From Armatimonadetes bacterium 55-13 (GTDB taxonomy: Bacteria; Armatimonadota; Fimbriimonadia; Fimbriimonadales; Fimbriimonadaceae), in contig MKRX01000012.1 of assembly GCA_001898035.1 (NCBI GenBank), forward strand, positions 1 to 34,724: a DNA stretch of 34,724 nucleotides. Reading direction: 5' to 3'. The notes beneath the pieces are model-generated. The model had not been told where the DNA came from. It did no database searches and saw only the letters and a list, made by a program, of their open reading frames with translations. Within the stretch, counting starts at the first letter, position 1. Each line of letters begins with the position of its first letter. A program made the translations under genes and the position numbers. Positions 17,512 to 25,685 of the stretch are shown one piece after another.

Positions 17512-19779
17512 GTGGCGGAATTTCTCAATCGGTCGATGTCTCGTCGAGAGTTCAATTTGGTGGCTCTCGCCATGGTTGGAAGCTCGGGCTTTCTCCTAGC
17601 CGGATGCGGCGGACTGTTTGGCGGGGGCGGGGGAGGTTCCAAGTTTTCTCTGACGACGGTGAGCGGTCAACTGGAATTGCCCGCAGGACTCGATCCGGCC
17701 GGGCTTCAGACAGTGGGGGGCGGCGGGTTTGGGGTGGTCGGCCCGACGGGTTTCACGGTCGAGGTGCAATCGCATATTCCCAGCTTGGCTCTTGTCTGGG
17801 ACGCGAACGGTCGCTTGGTTTTGATGGGAATGATCGATCCGACGGCGGGCGACCATCGGATCGATGCGGAGAGCACGGCAGCGGCCCTAATGTTCCTGGG
17901 TTTGGGGGGCATGGCATTGAATGCCGAGGACCGTCGCGGGTTGATGGGCCGAATCGCTGCCAGCTCGGAACTTACAACGTTGACCTCGGTGCTGACTTCC
18001 GCTCTGCAGAGCGATCCATTTGCCGTGACAACGGCGCCGCAAAACTTGAAAGACGCGATTGTGGCGGCTACGAATGGGTTTCAAACGACCTCGACGATTG
18101 CACGGGTCGGAGAGAACGGGACGAGTCCCAGGGCGGGACTTGCACCCTTACTTTCCCTTGAACCCGGTAACGAAGTGGACGGGCTTACCTTCGTGCAGTC
18201 ATCCAATCCCCTTGGATATCAAGTTCAAAACGTTCGGCGTCGATTTGGACGCGTGTTGACGTATGTGACGAGCCATGTGGACCAGGACAATGTTGAGACG
18301 CAAGAAACGCCACCACGTCTGGTTGGATCGCCACTGGATATTCCTCTGACGGTTGGTTTGTTGAACAGCTCCGGCACGGGATGGTCGCAGGTGACTTCCT
18401 CTCCGGTCCCCCTGAAAATCTTAGCGCAGGACAAGAAGACGAAGTACGAGATGATCGCGTTGACGCCGGTCTTTGGGAGCTACGTTCCGGCGGTTTACTC
18501 AGATTCACGGTTTCTGGGAGAGGTGGATAAGTGGAAAGACGAGTGTGGGAATCTTCGTCAATCAGTTCTGCTCGCCGGGTTTATGGAACTCGTGCTGGAG
18601 ATATTGGGGCTCGGCGGAGCGGCGATGTCGTACTCCACCGTGCAGGGGGCAATTGCCGGTCTCTTGACCACTACCCAAGTCATCCGAAACTCGATGACGG
18701 CCGCTTATCTTGGAAACGTGTTCTACAGTCAGGTCATTAGCGAACTTGCTTCGAGCATGACCTTTGAAGAGATCTTCCTGGCGGAACTTCCGCTCCTTGA
18801 AACGTTGACGGTGAAGATCAAAGCTGACGTTGCGGCGAACACCGTTCGCAATGCGTTCTTGCGGCCGCGATTGGTGGCGGCGAGAGCGGCTTTGGTGGCT
18901 TTGGTGGCGCTGGGCGTAATTGAACTCGTCGACATCTTTGCGATTGCGAAGGACACCACCACGGGTAGCGAAGCCAATCTCTGGACCGGACTCGTTTTCC
19001 AACCTGTCATTGGCCTGACGGCAACCAAGGAAACCTATTCGCCCGGGGGACAAGTGGTCTTTACCGCCCAAGCCCCTCCGACCACGGCGCCACTTATCTA
19101 TCATTGGAAGGCATCTGGAAGCAATTTGATGGTGCTGGACGACGGCGTCACTTTCGACAAACTGGAATTCGATAGTTCAAATAAGGTGGTTACCCTTAGC
19201 ACGACCCCTTCGACAGTAGGAGATTTGTCGGTTCGGTGCGAGGTCTTTGATGTAAGCAATGGGGGCAGGGTTTCTCTGGGTTCGGCCTCGAAGACTTTGA
19301 AACTGGATATTGGGGATCAAGCGTTTTCCTTAAGCGTGGCGCGGGCGACGCGGACGTTCGCTTCTGGTTTCACCGTGGTGCTGCAGTACATCGTCGTTGA
19401 GATAGCCGTTGACGAAGCCGGCTCGAAGGGAGTTAAGATCACCCGGCCCGACGGATCCGTTTGGACGTGGAAGGGATCTGCGTTTTCGGGAGTCACGGGC
19501 GCAGTGGACATTTACCATCCGGCAGTAGATATCAATGGCGACCTGGTTATCAACGGGAATTTCAGCTATTTCCATGGGGATCAGCAAACGGCGCTGTTGG
19601 CACGAATTGAGTCTGGTCGGGCTTATCTGCCCGGCTTTTGGAGCCCTCCACACTGGCGAGCAGAGGGGCTAACCCAGGAAGCGCTGGACGCTCAATTGGA
19701 GCAAGTCCAGCAGGAAATCGATCAAATTTCGGATGATTTGCGAGCGAATTTGAAGGTGCAATATCTGCCCGGATACTAG
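17512..19779 (+). CDS. Large Tat-exported lipoprotein of unknown function
   Basis: A 755-aa protein. The N-terminus has a twin-arginine motif (SRREFNLVAL, residues 10-19) followed by a hydrophobic stretch and the lipobox LLAGC (Cys32). It is therefore likely exported folded and lipid-anchored. A Gly-rich linker follows. Residues about 45-330 contain beta-strand-like segments (SGQLELPAGLDP, FTVEVQSHIPSLALVW). Residues about 350-485 are helical and hydrophobic (MELVLEILGLGGAAMSY, LVALVALGVIELVDIF). Residues 500-600 look like a PKD/Ig-like module (LTATKETYSPGGQVVFTAQAP, YHWKASGS). The C-terminus is a coiled-coil-like helix (EALDAQLEQVQQEIDQISDD). No enzymatic motif is seen. I do not recognise the family. 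Confidence 0.75.
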   Translation: MAEFLNRSMSRREFNLVALAMVGSSGFLLAGCGGLFGGGGGGSKFSLTTVSGQLELPAGLDPAGLQTVGGGGFGVVGPTGFTVEVQSHIPSLALVWDANGRLVLMGMIDPTAGDHRIDAESTAAALMFLGLGGMALNAEDRRGLMGRIAASSELTTLTSVLTSALQSDPFAVTTAPQNLKDAIVAATNGFQTTSTIARVGENGTSPRAGLAPLLSLEPGNEVDGLTFVQSSNPLGYQVQNVRRRFGRVLTYVTSHVDQDNVETQETPPRLVGSPLDIPLTVGLLNSSGTGWSQVTSSPVPLKILAQDKKTKYEMIALTPVFGSYVPAVYSDSRFLGEVDKWKDECGNLRQSVLLAGFMELVLEILGLGGAAMSYSTVQGAIAGLLTTTQVIRNSMTAAYLGNVFYSQVISELASSMTFEEIFLAELPLLETLTVKIKADVAANTVRNAFLRPRLVAARAALVALVALGVIELVDIFAIAKDTTTGSEANLWTGLVFQPVIGLTATKETYSPGGQVVFTAQAPPTTAPLIYHWKASGSNLMVLDDGVTFDKLEFDSSNKVVTLSTTPSTVGDLSVRCEVFDVSNGGRVSLGSASKTLKLDIGDQAFSLSVARATRTFASGFTVVLQYIVVEIAVDEAGSKGVKITRPDGSVWTWKGSAFSGVTGAVDIYHPAVDINGDLVINGNFSYFHGDQQTALLARIESGRAYLPGFWSPPHWRAEGLTQEALDAQLEQVQQEIDQISDDLRANLKVQYLPGY

Positions 19780-19789
19780 TCCTTAGCAA

Positions 19790-19841
19790 CGGGTGTACAA
19801 GGTGAGACGATGATGGGCGATCGGCTCACCTTGTACACCCG
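19790..19841. terminator. Long perfect inverted repeat between convergent genes
   Basis: Arms CGGGTGTACAAGGTGAG (19790-19806) and its exact complement (19825-19841) enclose an 18-base loop. It sits 10 bp after the lipoprotein stop and 14 bp before the stop of the convergent peptidase gene. A bidirectional transcription stop is likely, though neither side has a T-run. Confidence 0.55.
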
Positions 19842-19854
19842 GTGGCCGACGCGT

Positions 19855-20526
19855 TCAGGACGGTTGTGAGTTGAGAAGGGTCCACTTGCCTTCGGAAATG
19901 ACTTCGGTGGTGCCATCGACGACTTGGATGGCGGTTTCGTCATCGATGACGTAGGCAGGGTTGGTGAGTTTGGCGGCCCACTTTTCTGCGTTAGCCATGT
20001 GATTTTTCGGCAGGGCGATGTGATCCAGGTGAGGGAAGATGGAGAAATCGACAAGGCCCAGCGTCTGATCGTCACCGGATGGCGGTTTCCATCCGACGAA
20101 GTCTTGGCCGATTCGGGGAGCCATGATCATGCTGCCCGCGCTGAGGGCCACGTAAACACCGGGGAAGGAAGGGATGAGGTCAGCGAGTCCCGATTTTTGC
20201 ATCCAGTGGCACAAGTAGAGCGGATCGCCACCGTTGACGAGGAGGACATCCGTCTGTTGAACCGTTGGAACCCAGAGGTCTTTATCTATGCTGGGGAGGG
20301 CGGTTAGTTCTAGCACCCCGAGCGACTTCCAACCGAGCTCGCACATGGGGGTACTGGATTGACCAGAGATGAACTCATAGGCGAGCCGGGGACCGCCGGG
20401 GATGGCGTAGCTGGCGGTGGTGATGCATAGAGCGCTGGCCTCGGCGGTAGGTTTTCCGAGCAGGGCTAAGAGAGCGGCATGGATGCTGGGGTTTTTGACG
20501 CCCCCGGATGTGAGGAGAAGCTTCAT
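19855..20526 (-). CDS. Peptidase S51 family (peptidase E-like) protein
   Basis: A 223-aa cytoplasmic protein of the S51 (dipeptidase E/cyanophycinase) family. MKLLLTSGGVKNPSI opens the fold. VLLVNGGDPLYL (94-105) is the GGxx turn, and VALSAGSMIMAP carries the nucleophile Ser129. IFPHLDHIALPKN includes the candidate catalytic His166 (His169 nearby). Peptidase E cleaves Asp-Xaa dipeptides, but members vary in substrate. The gene begins 6 bp after the stop of the DHFR-like gene on the same strand, so the two form a likely operon. Confidence 0.85.
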   Translation of the reverse strand: MKLLLTSGGVKNPSIHAALLALLGKPTAEASALCITTASYAIPGGPRLAYEFISGQSSTPMCELGWKSLGVLELTALPSIDKDLWVPTVQQTDVLLVNGGDPLYLCHWMQKSGLADLIPSFPGVYVALSAGSMIMAPRIGQDFVGWKPPSGDDQTLGLVDFSIFPHLDHIALPKNHMANAEKWAAKLTNPAYVIDDETAIQVVDGTTEVISEGKWTLLNSQPS

Positions 20527-20532
20527 GCTAGT

Positions 20533-21126
20533 TTATTCTCCCACTCTTCCGGTTGCGGGTCGTCCCGATCTTCGATAGGTGGCCAAGACAACACCTTTGG
20601 ACGTGACGACGCTTTCGACCAAGCTGAAGGCGGTGGGAATGGAGTCCTGGCCGAATACCTTTTTGCCGGCGCCCAGGATGACTGGATAGGTTTTGAGCCA
20701 AAGCTCATCCACCAAATCATGCATCAGGAGCAGTTGGACGAGTTCACTACTGCCCCAGACCTGGAGGTCTGGACCGTCGGACGCCTTGAGCTTCTCGATC
20801 TCGGCAAGATCGGTGAGGAAGACGGTGTTCTGCCAATCGGACTTGCTTTGGGTTCTCGACAAGACGTACTTGGTTCCCGAGTTGATGCCCGGCCAGAAAT
20901 CGGCGTGGTTCGGCCAATAGGGTTCCCAGATGCGAAACGTCTTGCCGCCCAGGAGATAGTCTGCCGGTTCCATCTGCTTTTTCAGGACTTCAAGTCCCAA
21001 TTCGTCACCGCAAGGAGCCGTCCAGCCGCCCAATTGAAAATCTCCGGAGGGGTCTTCCTCGGGGCTTCCCGGAGCCTGCATCACTCCATCCAACGTGATC
21101 ATTTCTGCAACGATAATCTTTCTCAT
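20533..21126 (-). CDS. Dihydrofolate-reductase-like (RibD C-terminal fold) protein
   Basis: A 197-aa protein of the RibD_C/DHFR-like family, starting at ATG 21126 with AAGGCGAAATG as ribosome binding context. It shows MRKIIVAEMITLDGVMQAPG, then GLEVLKKQMEPADYLLGGKTFRIWEPYW (YDxLxxGRxTY-like) and DLQVWGSSELVQLLLMHDLVDELWLKTYPVILGAGKKVF. These motifs are characteristic of the NADPH-binding reductase domain found in stand-alone form in many soil bacteria. It is probably a reductase of unknown substrate, not a true housekeeping DHFR. First gene of the two-gene unit with peptidase E. Confidence 0.9.
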   Translation of the reverse strand: MRKIIVAEMITLDGVMQAPGSPEEDPSGDFQLGGWTAPCGDELGLEVLKKQMEPADYLLGGKTFRIWEPYWPNHADFWPGINSGTKYVLSRTQSKSDWQNTVFLTDLAEIEKLKASDGPDLQVWGSSELVQLLLMHDLVDELWLKTYPVILGAGKKVFGQDSIPTAFSLVESVVTSKGVVLATYRRSGRPATGRVGE

Positions 21127-21284
21127 TTCGCCTTTTTCCTTTCGAGTGTTCGTGGGTTAGTCGTATGGGGAGGATGGAATTCGACGGTTGACGTTGAAAA
21201 TTCTGGACGATTGGTTCTTGTCCTGCGACATTCAAGTTTGCGCGACTACAAAAGTCTTGTGATGACAGGGTACATGGTGATATC

Positions 21285-22316
21285 GTGGAGGCAATGCGTG
21301 TGGTTCAAAACGCCTTGATCTGTTCTTTGCTTTTTGGATTGGCCGGGGCTGCCGTTCAGAAACAGACTTTCGACATCGCCTCATATGATGCGCCGGCGGA
21401 GTGGACGGCAAAGAAAGGGGGGGATTACATCTCTTATTCCAAGACGGATGGGGAGAATTGGTGTCAGATCGCCATCTATCACCACCGGATCAGCAAGGGA
21501 AGCATCAAGGCCGACTTCGATAACGAATGGAAGGAACTGGTGGCGGAAGGGAAGACGATTTCTGAACCAGAGAAGACCGAACCGCAGATGGCTAACGGTT
21601 GGTCGGTGATGGCGGGCACGGGGCTTTGGAAGTACAACGGGGCCAATGTGGCTTCCGTCCTCACGGTCTACTCGAACAAGAAGGTTTGCGTATCCGTTCT
21701 GTGCAACACCACGGCGCAACCATATGTAAAGGATTACCAAACCCTTTTAGCTTCCTTGAGCCTGGATGCCAGTAAGGCATCTAACGCTCCTGTTTCAGCG
21801 GCCCCGGCCAACAAATCGTCTCTGGTTGGTCTGTGGGTGGACTACAAGACGGAAAACAATGGGTATCAGAACGGATCTCCCATGCTTACCGGCGGATACT
21901 TCCGGCGAGAATATTTGCTCAAGTCTGACGGGACGTATGTGTTTCGAGCAAAAGATTGGAGCGTCCTCGCCGGGGATATCCTGTTCATCTATGAGACCGG
22001 CAGTTGGAAGGTGAACGGGAACAAGATCACCATCACGCCGAAGAAAGGGAAGGGCGGATGGTGGGGAAAGACCCGCAGCACGAAAGAGTGGGGACCCCTC
22101 AAGCGCGCCTCGAGCTATAAATTGCAGCCTACAAGCTACACGTTCGAACTTCACTACGAATCACTCGTCAAAGAGACCTTTCTCGTCCTCTACAACGGCC
22201 AGGGGACGCAACGAGACCGAGGTACGTCCGGCGGCGGGCAGAATCGATGGAGCTATTCGCCCCGTGAACTGACGAAGTCCCTGATCGACAACCCGCCAGG
22301 CTTCAAGATTCCCTGA
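21285..22316 (+). CDS. Secreted protein with C-terminal lipocalin-like domain, function unknown
   Basis: A 343-aa protein with a signal peptide (RVVQNALICSLLFGLAGAA). Residues about 28-165 form an alpha/beta module (DIASYDAPAEWTAKKGGDYISY, GENWCQIAIYHHRIS, ANVASVLTVYSNKKVCVSVL). Residues about 180-330 form a beta-barrel-like domain (SLVGLWVDYKT, GGYFRREYLLKSDGTYVFRAKDW, FIYETGSWKVNGNKITITPKKG, YTFELHY, ETFLVLYNGQGTQRDRG). The second module resembles families of unknown function seen in other bacteria. GTG 21285 is used; ATG 21294 is an alternative, but its GGAGG is only two bases away. It is divergent from the DHFR-like gene. Confidence 0.75.
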   Translation: MEAMRVVQNALICSLLFGLAGAAVQKQTFDIASYDAPAEWTAKKGGDYISYSKTDGENWCQIAIYHHRISKGSIKADFDNEWKELVAEGKTISEPEKTEPQMANGWSVMAGTGLWKYNGANVASVLTVYSNKKVCVSVLCNTTAQPYVKDYQTLLASLSLDASKASNAPVSAAPANKSSLVGLWVDYKTENNGYQNGSPMLTGGYFRREYLLKSDGTYVFRAKDWSVLAGDILFIYETGSWKVNGNKITITPKKGKGGWWGKTRSTKEWGPLKRASSYKLQPTSYTFELHYESLVKETFLVLYNGQGTQRDRGTSGGGQNRWSYSPRELTKSLIDNPPGFKIP

Positions 22317-22552
22317 TCGTTATCTGGCGACTTGGAAGAACCTGAAGCATCGATACCAATCGCGGGGCGGGAATCCGTTCGTTGGGCCGCCTACCAGCGA
22401 TTGGCGGGGTCGCTGGTCAGTGCCGTGGCGTCGATTGATTTTCCTTGACGGGTTTTGCCGTTTGTTCTGACTCAATTGATGATTCGGCGTCAGGGGAGTT
22501 TGGTGCGGAGCGCAGGCGGGCACGTTTCGCTAGAAGTTGGCGAAGTAGGCGT

Positions 22553-22587
22553 GGGAGATGTTTGGCCGTGGTGGCCAAGCATCTCCC
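22553..22587. terminator. Hairpin between convergent genes
   Basis: GGGAGATGTTTGGCC pairs with GGCCAAGCATCTCCC, a 15-bp stem with one wobble position and a 5-base loop. It sits 13 bp before the stop of the DUF899 gene. It has no T-run but is a plausible transcription stop for that gene and for the plus-strand gene ending at 22316. The rest of 22317-22552 shows no gene I can support. Confidence 0.5.
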
Positions 22588-22600
22588 TTCCACCTGGACT

Positions 22601-23311
22601 CTATCCGTAGGTTGGTTTTTGAGGCCAGCCTTCGGGCGAATCTTCGAAGTCTTCTTGCCGACCGTAGGGAGTTAAGTCGAGGAAGCTGTAGGAGTCGGTG
22701 ATCGGCTCCAGGCCCCGGGCGTAGACCGAGTAGGTGTGGTAGATGTCGTCGCCCAGTCGGAAGAAGACGCTCATTCCCGGACCCTCGCCTTCGTCATCCC
22801 GGCCCCTCGGGGCGAAATTGTACTCGGCGTCCTTGTCGCCGGCTTGGAACGAGACGTGGTAATCGAAGTTGAAGTCGCTGCCGTTTGAGGAGTACCAGGG
22901 GAAGTCCCAGCCGTGGAGCTTGCGGTATGCCTCAAGTTTGTCAATGGGGGCGCGGGAAACGATGACGTAGCGTGTGTCTCGCTTTTCGAGCAGGGAGAGA
23001 TCGCCAATCTCGTCTACGTGGCCGGTGCAGCCTGGGCAACCCTTCTCCCAATCCGGGCCGAACATGAAGTGGTGGATGATGAGCTGCCGTTTGCCTTCAA
23101 AGAGATCAAGCAGACTGACGGGGCCATCAGGGCCTTGGAAGACGTAAGATTTGGTCACCTTCACCATGGGCAACCGACGGCGTTTTGCGTTGACTCGGTC
23201 TTTCAGTCGAGTCAGTTCTTTTTCTTCCGCCAGAAGCTTTCGGCGTTCGGCAAGCCATTCGTCGGGGGAGACAACTTCCGGGTGCGGAATCTGGTCCGTT
23301 TGTGTGGCCAT
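22601..23311 (-). CDS. DUF899 thioredoxin-fold protein
   Basis: A 236-aa cytoplasmic protein starting at ATG 23311, selected because AAAGGAG lies nine bases upstream; an earlier in-frame start lacks such a site. The N-terminus [43 protein letters not shown] is the family's hallmark helix. [39 protein letters not shown] carries the CPGC motif (92-95) of the thioredoxin-like fold. [23 protein letters not shown] and [10 protein letters not shown] complete the family pattern. Redox function is inferred from fold only. Confidence 0.9.
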   Translation of the reverse strand: MATQTDQIPHPEVVSPDEWLAERRKLLAEEKELTRLKDRVNAKRRRLPMVKVTKSYVFQGPDGPVSLLDLFEGKRQLIIHHFMFGPDWEKGCPGCTGHVDEIGDLSLLEKRDTRYVIVSRAPIDKLEAYRKLHGWDFPWYSSNGSDFNFDYHVSFQAGDKDAEYNFAPRGRDDEGEGPGMSVFFRLGDDIYHTYSVYARGLEPITDSYSFLDLTPYGRQEDFEDSPEGWPQKPTYG

Positions 23312-23427
23312 GTTTTTCAACTCCTTTAGCCCTGCTACTCTGAGGGCCCTTTTATCTATTAGTCGAACGAATAAGGCCGAAATCGACAATAGCCAGGAAA
23401 AAAGTTGAGGGTTTGGCTATTTGTGGA

Positions 23428-24348
23428 TTATTTTCCAATGAACCCGTGCATCCGTAGCCAGGAAGCAAAAGCCTCAAACCATCCGGTGCTGGTGGTTTCC
23501 TTGTTGTACATTCCAAATCCGTGTCCGCCTTGCTCGAACAAGTGAAACTCTACCGGTCTTTTGGCCGCCTTCCAGCTATCGATCAAGCCGAACCCGGCGT
23601 TGGCAAAGAATGGATCGTCAGCCGCCAGAGCGATGAACAGGGGAGGAGCATCTTCAGGAGCTTTGACGGCATTGAGCGGGCCATAAATATTTCCAATGAA
23701 GGCGGGCTTCGCATCTTCTCCGTATAAGGCCGTGGAGAGAGTCAGCATGGCGCCCGCGGAGAAACCCACCATTCCAACTTTATTGGGATCGACGTTCCAC
23801 TCCTTGGCGCGGGACCGGACTACTTGGAAGGCGGCTCTGGCATCCGCGATTTGAGGGGCCAACGGCATTTGGGAACTGCTCGGAGTTGGGGGTCGCTTCG
23901 CGGTTCCTGAGAACATTTCGCGCATGGAAGCTTCAAAGCCTGCCATGTCCGGCGGAGTTGGGTTCAAACGGTATTTAAGCACGAACGCAGCCACGCCTTT
24001 CTTTACCAATGCCTTGGCTACATCCCAGCCTTCGTTTTCCATGGAGAGCGTTCGAAAGCCTCCTCCGGGCGCCACGATGACGGCCGTCCCCGTGGCGATT
24101 TCCTTGGGGGGCAGGAAAGGAGTTAGCGTGGCGATGCTTACGTTTCGTGCGAATCGGCTGCCGTACTGAGAGTGCCAAGATTCCTCGGCCGTGGCCTCGG
24201 GAAGTTTCCCGGTGTTCAGGGTTATGGCGTTTGGTTGGTCAGGGATCGGAATGGGTTTCATCTTATCGCCTTGGGCTCTCGCCCAGACGGGTGAGCTCAT
24301 CACGATGATCACTGCTGAAAGCACTGCGCTTGATCTCATCTCTTTCAT
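23428..24348 (-). CDS. Secreted alpha/beta-hydrolase (esterase/acetylxylan-esterase-like)
   Basis: A 306-aa exported hydrolase with a signal peptide (MRSSAVLSAVIIVMSSPVWARA). The catalytic machinery is visible: oxyanion loop IVAPGGGFRTL (about 91-101), nucleophile elbow VGFSAGAML with Ser197, acid LAADDPFF (Asp244/245) and base EQGGHGFGM (His276). The RSRAKEWNVDPNKVGMVGFSAG stretch matches BD-FAE/esterase-lipase proteins that act on acylated plant glycans. With GH5, GH32 and SGNH genes nearby, a role in polysaccharide deacetylation is a reasonable guess, not shown. Confidence 0.88.
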   Translation of the reverse strand: MKEMRSSAVLSAVIIVMSSPVWARAQGDKMKPIPIPDQPNAITLNTGKLPEATAEESWHSQYGSRFARNVSIATLTPFLPPKEIATGTAVIVAPGGGFRTLSMENEGWDVAKALVKKGVAAFVLKYRLNPTPPDMAGFEASMREMFSGTAKRPPTPSSSQMPLAPQIADARAAFQVVRSRAKEWNVDPNKVGMVGFSAGAMLTLSTALYGEDAKPAFIGNIYGPLNAVKAPEDAPPLFIALAADDPFFANAGFGLIDSWKAAKRPVEFHLFEQGGHGFGMYNKETTSTGWFEAFASWLRMHGFIGK

Positions 24349-24530
24349 TTCCCACGGTTTGCCGCTGTGATTGTCGGGGCCGTCTTTTAGTCAATTCGTG
24401 ACCGCCGACGCCCTCTCTCGTTGTTCTCTTTCGAATCCAAAGGCTACCGGATTTTTCGTTAAATTAAATAAATAATGCAAAAGAATGCAATCGTAAAATT
24501 CTATCTTGTTTTGATTGATGCCCGTCGCCT

Positions 24531-24959
24531 TCACTCCGATTCGATTGAGAACCCAAACCGAATCGCCGCTTGGAGGACCTCCAGATCGATATCTTTGACC
24601 GCCTTGAATCGAATGCAGTATCCGGTCACGGTCGCCTTCCCGATCGAGTCGCCGAACGTCTTGGCCAGGTAAGCCTTATCCTCGATCCCCAAAACATAAA
24701 CGGAGATTCCGGTCTTGTTTCCGCTCAACCCCACCCGATAAAACTCTCGACTCGTCCCATCCGCATACCGGATGGTGTACGCCCCGTACCCAATATTGGG
24801 ATTTGCCACGACTTTTCCATCCTCGTTCGTTCCGTCGGTAAACCAAAGTCTGCAACCAGGGGAGGTCTGGAGAGCCAGTTCATGCAGCGCTCGCAGATCA
24901 GTTTGCTTGGGCTCAGGATGACTGGCAAGATAGGATTCGATTTGTGTTTGGATATTCAT
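24531..24959 (-). CDS. DUF1801 (YdhG-like) protein
   Basis: A 142-aa cytoplasmic protein starting at ATG 24959 (CGGAGTGAAATG, good ribosome binding context). The segment IESYLASHPEPKQTDLRALHELALQTSPGCRLWF is the DUF1801 N-terminal helix-turn, and VVANPNIGYGAYTIRYADG, FYRVGLSGNKTGISVYV and AVKDIDLEVLQAAIRFG follow the family pattern. Function unknown. It is divergent from the DinB-like gene (65-bp gap) and followed, with a 182-bp gap lacking any other gene, by the alpha/beta-hydrolase on the same strand. That gap has an AT-rich stretch (24455-24500) that could hold a promoter for the hydrolase. Confidence 0.82.
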   Translation of the reverse strand: MNIQTQIESYLASHPEPKQTDLRALHELALQTSPGCRLWFTDGTNEDGKVVANPNIGYGAYTIRYADGTSREFYRVGLSGNKTGISVYVLGIEDKAYLAKTFGDSIGKATVTGYCIRFKAVKDIDLEVLQAAIRFGFSIESE

Positions 24960-25024
24960 TTCACTCCGAAGCTGAAGTGTACGACGGTATTTGCCTGCCC
25001 ATCGCGACTGGGTAAAAACCTGAA

Positions 25025-25525
25025 ATGGAGCTAAAGCGAGCACTGGTGGGGCAGTTTCGAGCGGGTCTCGCCATGTTGCGGGAGTGTGTGGAAAGGTGTC
25101 CGGACGATCTTTGGGAGTCGGTGGTAGACAAGCCGCCCCGAACATTTTGGCGGATCGCCTACCATGCGGCGTTCTACACCGAATTCTATTTGGGGCAAGA
25201 GCACACGGGCTTTGAGGCATGGGAGAAGCATGTGAATCACGCGATCATGACGTTTGCCGAGGAAGGCGAGGAACTGCCGCCCGAAGGAACGCTCTATTCT
25301 CAAAGCGAGCTTGTGGAGTACATCGATCTCTTGAGTGACCGGATGAGCGAGATCGTTGAAAGGCTCGATCTTGATTCCCCAGAAAGCGGCTTTCCCTGGT
25401 ACCCAAACTTTGCCAAGCTCGACCATGTGCTTTTGACCCTCCGGCATCTGGGCGTACATGTTGGGCAATTGCAGGAGCTTTTGTTTGGGCGGGGGATCGA
25501 GCCAGCCTGGATATCGAGGAGATGA
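25025..25525 (+). CDS. DinB-like family protein
   Basis: A 166-aa protein with the DinB superfamily layout: LKRALVGQFRAGLAMLRECVERCPDDLWE, then FWRIAYHAAFYTEFYL (first His) and LLTLRHLGVHVGQLQELLFGRGI (HxxxH pair). The usual role is metal-dependent thiol chemistry, but the substrate is unknown. The start is ATG 25025 and no convincing ribosome binding site is visible. It is the second clear DinB-type protein in the window (see 11152). Confidence 0.85.
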   Translation: MELKRALVGQFRAGLAMLRECVERCPDDLWESVVDKPPRTFWRIAYHAAFYTEFYLGQEHTGFEAWEKHVNHAIMTFAEEGEELPPEGTLYSQSELVEYIDLLSDRMSEIVERLDLDSPESGFPWYPNFAKLDHVLLTLRHLGVHVGQLQELLFGRGIEPAWISRR

Positions 25526-25585
25526 GTCGCGACCGGTTTCCGCAGCCCTTGGCGGAAACTGATCATTGATTTGTCTGGTGGGTCG

Positions 25586-25678
25586 TTAAAGGGTGACGGG
25601 AACCCTCGCGCCAATCCACGCCTTGATATCCGACATCACCTCTTCTCGCGTGTCAGAGCCGGTATCCAGGACTGCCAC
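25586..25678 (-). CDS. Possible small ORF downstream of the macro-like gene
   Basis: A 30-codon frame from GTG 25678 to TAA 25586 begins seven bases after the stop of the macro-like gene, with AGAAGG upstream. It contains SDIKAWIGARVPVTL. It may be a small protein or a decayed tail. Support is weak, and I see no homology. Confidence 0.25.
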   Translation of the reverse strand: MAVLDTGSDTREEVMSDIKAWIGARVPVTL

Positions 25679-25685
25679 GGACCTT

